Below are positions 6,978 through 10,371 of a stretch of 10,371 bases of DNA, piece after piece (positions within the stretch are counted from its first letter, which is position 1; every line of letters starts with the position of its first letter). Origin of the DNA: Erysipelotrichaceae bacterium (lineage in GTDB: Bacteria; Bacillota_I; Bacilli_A; Erysipelotrichales; Erysipelotrichaceae); the NCBI GenBank assembly GCA_024709285.1, contig JANJWY010000093.1, positions 1 through 10,371 of the forward strand, read 5' to 3'. Made by a program: the position numbers and the translations under genes. The notes below the pieces were generated by a model that had not been told where the DNA came from, did not search any database, and saw nothing but the letters and a program-made list of their open reading frames with translations.

Positions 6978-7004
6978 AAAATCACCCTATTCGTTAACGT
7001 GATA

Positions 7005-7033
7005 ATTATATGTAAAATCAAAGGTAAAGTCAA
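7005..7033 (-). promoter_or_regulatory. Promoter of the yceD-rpmF operon
   Basis: TTGACT (7033-7028), 17-base spacer, TATAAT (7010-7005) on the minus strand: a near-perfect housekeeping sigma promoter, fitting a highly expressed ribosomal operon. Initiation near 6998 falls inside the palindrome CGTTAACG (6992-6999). Confidence 0.8.
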
Positions 7034-7063
7034 CTAAAAGTGCACAATCAGGATTTTGTCCGA

Positions 7064-7080
7064 CTCAAGGAAAACTTGAG
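7064..7080 (-). other. Stem-loop over the lipoprotein stop codon
   Basis: CTCAAG (7064-7069) and CTTGAG (7075-7080) form a perfect 6-bp stem with a five-base loop and include the TGA stop. No T-tract follows, so it is a poor intrinsic terminator. Some transcription may read into yceD-rpmF. Confidence 0.35.
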
Positions 7081-7736
7081 AAAGCACCCAACGCTTCTTC
7101 TGTCAGCTTTTGATGATTATCCGAAGTCATAATTAAAAATCCGATGACAAAGCCATCCTTGATCCGAGCAGCAATAACCTGACGATACTGATAGGATTCA
7201 ACGATTATCGGCAGACAGCGATACTCAAAATCACCGATGTTTACAGAATAAATTTCTTCAAAACTAAAGGTATTATCCGGGGTTTCTCCCTGTCGATACC
7301 CCTCAGTCACAATCTCAAGATACTCATCCGCTGTCTTAACCCTCAATCTGTCGAGCGCTCCCATACGCTCAATAATAACATACACCATAGCAAAAGTTAT
7401 TACACCTGATTCATTATCAATTTCTGTTGTAAAAGCCATGGGATAAAAGCCAGCCGTTTTCTCAAACTGCTCTACACTGACCGTAGGAGTACCGTAAATC
7501 ACACTGTCAAGAAGACTATTGTCGACTTGCTGCCTGATTTCCGAATCACTCAAAGATTTCCAGTTTTGAGGCACTTCAACAGAAAATTCACCAAACTCAC
7601 TGACAAAAACCCCGTCCTGCCATTTCGCAATTTGCTCAAAAGTGATCTTTGGTGCAGAAGATGTACAACCGCTCAACACAAAGAAAAAAAGACTGAACAT
7701 AAGCAACATTGCAAGATTATTTCTCAATTTCGACAT
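7065..7736 (-). CDS. Uncharacterised lipoprotein
   Basis: I do not recognise this family. From the ATG at 7736 the protein has 223 residues. A basic start (MSKLRNN), a hydrophobic stretch and lipobox LSGC (cysteine 24) predict lipidation and anchoring on the outer membrane face. The mature part has GEFSVEVPQNWKSLSD near 44-60, then alternating beta strands and helices, ending with FVIGFLIMTSDNHQKLTEEALGAF. The 'sequence then VPxxW' opening and the closing helix recall PsbP/DcrB/LpqN-like small alpha-beta domains found in bacterial lipoproteins; this is only an inference from pattern. An earlier TTG at 7775 lies upstream of the predicted transcript start and is rejected in favour of the ATG, seven bases after GGGGG. 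It has its own promoter and lies downstream of the ABC permease gene, but its size and shape do not fit a solute-binding protein. Confidence 0.8.
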   Translation of the reverse strand: MSKLRNNLAMLLMFSLFFFVLSGCTSSAPKITFEQIAKWQDGVFVSEFGEFSVEVPQNWKSLSDSEIRQQVDNSLLDSVIYGTPTVSVEQFEKTAGFYPMAFTTEIDNESGVITFAMVYVIIERMGALDRLRVKTADEYLEIVTEGYRQGETPDNTFSFEEIYSVNIGDFEYRCLPIIVESYQYRQVIAARIKDGFVIGFLIMTSDNHQKLTEEALGAFSSFP

Positions 7737-7757
7737 AACATGACCCCCGTTTCTTCC

Positions 7758-7786
7758 ATTATCCGAAAATATCAAATCCCTGTCAA
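7758..7786 (-). promoter_or_regulatory. Promoter of the lipoprotein gene
   Basis: A perfect TTGACA -35 (7786-7781), 17-base spacer and GATAAT -10 (7763-7758) lie on the minus strand. Initiation near 7751 gives a leader of about 15 bases. The -35 starts one base after the T-tract of the preceding terminator. Confidence 0.75.
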
Positions 7787-7787
7787 T

Positions 7788-7809
7788 AAAAAAAGCCGCT
7801 TTCGCGGCT
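7788..7809 (-). terminator. Intrinsic terminator of the ABC transporter operon
   Basis: The minus strand reads AGCCGC GAAA GCGGCT followed by more T: a 6-bp GC-rich stem, a GNRA tetraloop and a seven-T tract counting the stem's last base. It begins a few bases after the permease stop codon at 7814. Confidence 0.92.
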
Positions 7810-7813
7810 GTTA

Positions 7814-9463
7814 CTACATCGTGATTTCGTTGGACTTGGTGACCTTCATATAGACAAACAGCGAGATGATCGTCAAGCCTGTCAAAACGGAAGCCAGTGC
7901 TGCGGCATAACCGTAGTTACCGCGCGAAACAAAGGAATAAATGGCCAAAGTCAATGTGATGGTACGGGCATTATACAGGATAATGGCCGTAGCCAACTCG
8001 GTAATAATGGTTACCCAACTCAAAATCGCCCCGGCAATGATCCCGCTGCCCATCATAGGAACCGTGATCAACGCGAAAGTTTTCAGTTTCGAAGAACCCA
8101 AACTGATTGAAGCTTCCTCAATGGTAATCGGAATCTGTTGCAAGATTGCGACCGAAGAACGGATCGTATATGGAATACGCCGAATGACCAAGGCAATGAC
8201 CATAATCAGAACCGTACCTGTCAATACGACCGGCTGACGGTTGAACGCCATGACCAACCCGATACCAACGACCGCCCCTGGAATGATAAACGGAATCATC
8301 GATAATGTATCGATAAAGGTATTGACCGTATTCTTCCGTCGGACGACCAGATAAGCAATGAAAATAGCCAACACAATGGTCACAAACAACGCGATACCAC
8401 CGATATAGAACGTATTGGGAATAGCATTCTTAACTCTGGAAAGAGCTACCCGATAACTGTTAAGCGAGTATCCTGGAGCAAACAGTTTTCCGGAAGTGTT
8501 TTGAAACGATTGATATACAATCAGAATCTGAGGTAAAAACGATAGGAACACCACGAAATAAGAGAAAATGTGAATGAAAATGTTAAACAGACCTTTCGCT
8601 TTCTTACGCTCAATGGTATTCAGTGAATTCATTGTAAAGGTAAAATGACCGGCAATATACTTTTGAATCAAGAAAATCGTGGCTGTAATCAGAATCGCAA
8701 CAACACTGATCGTTGCGGCAAAGTTAAAGTTACGCCCTGTTTCACCCATAAACTGATTATAGATTTCCACCGGGAAAACCCGATAACCTTCACCAATCAG
8801 CAACGGTGTGCCAAAATCCGCAAAGGCTCTCATAAATACCAACAAACCCGCCGCGAATATGGTCGGCATCGTCAATGGTATAATGACCTTAAATACCCGC
8901 TGAATACCCGAGACTCCCATATTTGCCGAAGCTTCAATCAGAGAATTGTCGATTTTCTTTAGCGCTCCGGAAATATACAAGAACACTAAGGGGAACAGCT
9001 GCAACGTCAATACCAGCAGGATCCCATTGAAACCATAGATATTGGGAATCGTGATGCCTGTCAAATCACGGATAAATACCGTGATCATTCCGCTGCGACC
9101 CAGCAATTGTATCCACGCATAGGCACCGATAAAAGGAGCCGACATCGAACTGAGAATGATGACAATCTGCAAGAAAGTCTTGCCACGGATATGAAACATA
9201 TTGTAAAAATAGGCCAAAGGATATCCGATGAGCATCGTCAATATCGTAGCCCAGATCGTGACCTTGAAACTGTTGGTCAATGTTGAAAAATAGTATGACT
9301 GTGAGAAAAACTGTTGGAACCAGGTTAATGTGAAAGCTCCGGCCTCATCCGTAAAAGAACTTCTCAAAATCATAAACAAAGGATACAACAGAAACAGACC
9401 ATACAAAATAAGGACGGTATAAGAGATTAATGTCCAAATGTCCAATACTTTCTTCTGCTTCAT
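7814..9463 (-). CDS. Fused two-domain ABC importer permease, Fe(III)/phosphonate (FbpB/ThiP-like) type
   Basis: The membrane channel of an ABC importer. Two permease domains lie in one chain, with about twelve hydrophobic segments in two sets separated by a charged linker (ERKKAKGLF, near 285-293). Each half has the cytoplasmic EAA loop that docks on the ATPase: EASANMGVSGIQRVFKVIIPL near 177-197 and EEASISLGSSKLKTFALITVP near 450-469. AFADFGTPLLIG in the first half is typical of the Fe(III), 2-aminoethylphosphonate and thiamine permease group. The length of 549 residues fits these fused permeases. An earlier GTG at 9502 would overlap the ATPase gene; the ATG at 9463 lies one base after the ATPase stop and is preferred, implying coupled translation. 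The substrate cannot be fixed because no binding protein is in the window. Iron is the first guess. Confidence 0.88.
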   Translation of the reverse strand: MKQKKVLDIWTLISYTVLILYGLFLLYPLFMILRSSFTDEAGAFTLTWFQQFFSQSYYFSTLTNSFKVTIWATILTMLIGYPLAYFYNMFHIRGKTFLQIVIILSSMSAPFIGAYAWIQLLGRSGMITVFIRDLTGITIPNIYGFNGILLVLTLQLFPLVFLYISGALKKIDNSLIEASANMGVSGIQRVFKVIIPLTMPTIFAAGLLVFMRAFADFGTPLLIGEGYRVFPVEIYNQFMGETGRNFNFAATISVVAILITATIFLIQKYIAGHFTFTMNSLNTIERKKAKGLFNIFIHIFSYFVVFLSFLPQILIVYQSFQNTSGKLFAPGYSLNSYRVALSRVKNAIPNTFYIGGIALFVTIVLAIFIAYLVVRRKNTVNTFIDTLSMIPFIIPGAVVGIGLVMAFNRQPVVLTGTVLIMVIALVIRRIPYTIRSSVAILQQIPITIEEASISLGSSKLKTFALITVPMMGSGIIAGAILSWVTIITELATAIILYNARTITLTLAIYSFVSRGNYGYAAALASVLTGLTIISLFVYMKVTKSNEITM

Positions 9464-9464
9464 A

Positions 9465-10371
9465 TTATTTACCCGAATATTGTTCGTAGTCGTTACGCAC
9501 ACCTAACAGACAATTTTGCTCACCATCCGTGGTAAACACATTGATCTTCTCAGATTTCACCGTCAGATAAATCTCGGTACCTGGGGGAGTGATGCTGTCT
9601 ATACGCGACTCCTGAACGATTTCCGCATGGACACCATTTTCAAATTCCACTTGATAATGGGTATTCAATCCCAAGAATATACTGTCCTCAATTTTTGCTT
9701 TCATTCCCTCAGTCGAATTCTCCAAAATCACAAACTCTTCCGGACGAATGGAAACTTTGACTTTCATAGACTTCTTATATTCTTCTTTGACATGTTTCAT
9801 TTCGACTTTGTATCCATTGACAAAAACCAGGAATGACTTACCGTCTTCAACTGACAATTCGGCATCAAGTAAATTGGTTCGGCCGATAAAAGAAGCAACA
9901 AACAGATTAGCCGGACGCTGATATATGTCCTGCGGTTTACCGATGTGCTGAATATATCCGTCTTTCATGATTGCGATGCGATCGCTGACCGCCATTGCCT
10001 CTTCCTGATCATGCGTTACATACACGGTCGTAATACCGACATTGTGCTGAATGTTTTTAATAGCCGTACGCATTTCAACACGCAGTTTCGCATCCAGATT
10101 GCTCAACGGTTCGTCCATCAGCAATACATCCGGCTGAATGACCAAAGCACGCGCCAAAGCGACACGCTGTTGCTGACCACCCGACAGCTTCTCCGGCATA
10201 CGATCTTTAAACTGAGCGATTTGCATCAATTCCAAGAACTTCTGCGTTTCAATTTCCATTTGTTCCTTCGAAATCTTGCGGTTGGTCAACCCAAAGGCAA
10301 CATTCTTTTTAACCGTCAAATGAGGAAAAATCGCATAGTTTTGAAAAACCATACCGATATTGCGCTTCGCC
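9465..10371 (-). CDS. ABC importer ATPase with TOBE domain (FbpC/PotA/CysA-like), N-terminus outside window
   Basis: The visible 301 residues begin AKRNIGMVFQNYAIFPHLTV, which is the Q-loop; the Walker A region lies beyond the right edge. The signature motif LSGGQQQRVALARAL, Walker B VLLMDEPLSNLDAKLR with D-loop, and H-loop VYVTHDQEEAM are all intact. FIGRTNLLDAEL then leads into a C-terminal TOBE-type beta domain (about 170-290) with VSIRPEEFVIL, typical of MalK, PotA and FbpC-type ATPases. It would power import through the fused permease encoded one base downstream. The ATG at 10352 is internal, so it is not the start. The C-terminal end (GVRNDYEQYSGK) shows a slight extension past the usual TOBE end. 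Confidence 0.93.
   Translation of the reverse strand, partial: AKRNIGMVFQNYAIFPHLTVKKNVAFGLTNRKISKEQMEIETQKFLELMQIAQFKDRMPEKLSGGQQQRVALARALVIQPDVLLMDEPLSNLDAKLRVEMRTAIKNIQHNVGITTVYVTHDQEEAMAVSDRIAIMKDGYIQHIGKPQDIYQRPANLFVASFIGRTNLLDAELSVEDGKSFLVFVNGYKVEMKHVKEEYKKSMKVKVSIRPEEFVILENSTEGMKAKIEDSIFLGLNTHYQVEFENGVHAEIVQESRIDSITPPGTEIYLTVKSEKINVFTTDGEQNCLLGVRNDYEQYSGK

Noticed and set aside
8645..8962. Plus-strand open frame of about 105 residues
   Set aside because: Antisense to the permease gene, whose membrane helices and EAA motifs are clear; no features of its own.
9465..9502. Overlapping start of the permease at GTG 9502
   Set aside because: The ATG at 9463 lies one base after the ATPase stop and gives the usual permease N-terminus; the extra 13 residues (MCVTTTNNIRVNN) look like read-through of the ATPase end.

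Overview
The window is a stretch of low-GC Gram-positive chromosome in which all supported genes read on the minus strand, so transcription runs right to left. The evidence is ribosomal protein L32 beside its YceD partner, strong AGGAGG-type ribosome binding sites, two lipoproteins with classical lipoboxes, and wall-building families (LCP, FemX, VanY). UGA is used only as a stop and UGG encodes tryptophan, so the code is standard. A wall-bearing member of the Bacillota, perhaps an Erysipelotrichia-like lineage, fits, but the exact taxon is inference.

From right to left: (1) 10371-7814, an ABC importer made of a CysA/PotA/FbpC-like ATPase (its Walker A end lies outside the window) and a fused two-domain permease of the Fe(III)/phosphonate type. 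It is closed by a clear intrinsic terminator. (2) 7736-7065, an unassigned lipoprotein whose promoter directly abuts that terminator. (3) 6977-6283, the yceD-rpmF operon, with a near-consensus promoter and a terminator that contains the rpmF stop codon. (4) 6229-4238, a two-gene wall operon: a FemX/MurM-like interpeptide-bridge transferase and a VanY-type D,D-carboxypeptidase lipoprotein. (5) 4162-2525, a membrane-anchored surface protein with a cohesin-like domain and two cadherin-like beta-sandwich domains. (6) 2371-983, an LCP ligase that would attach a glycopolymer to peptidoglycan. (7) 785-1, the N-terminal 261 residues of a CapD/FlaA1-type polysaccharide enzyme that runs off the left edge.

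The theme from 6250 leftward is cell envelope: bridge synthesis, stem trimming, a surface protein, glycopolymer attachment and sugar-nucleotide modification. The last two genes are visibly more AT-rich than the rest, which suggests the edge of a capsule or exopolysaccharide cluster continuing to the left. Each transcription unit whose start lies in the window has a recognisable promoter a few bases upstream of its Shine-Dalgarno. Three of the envelope promoters share a TGATATAAT extended -10. No stretch above 300 bases lacks a gene. I saw no tRNA, CRISPR, insertion sequence or clearly new system; most of the content belongs to known families.
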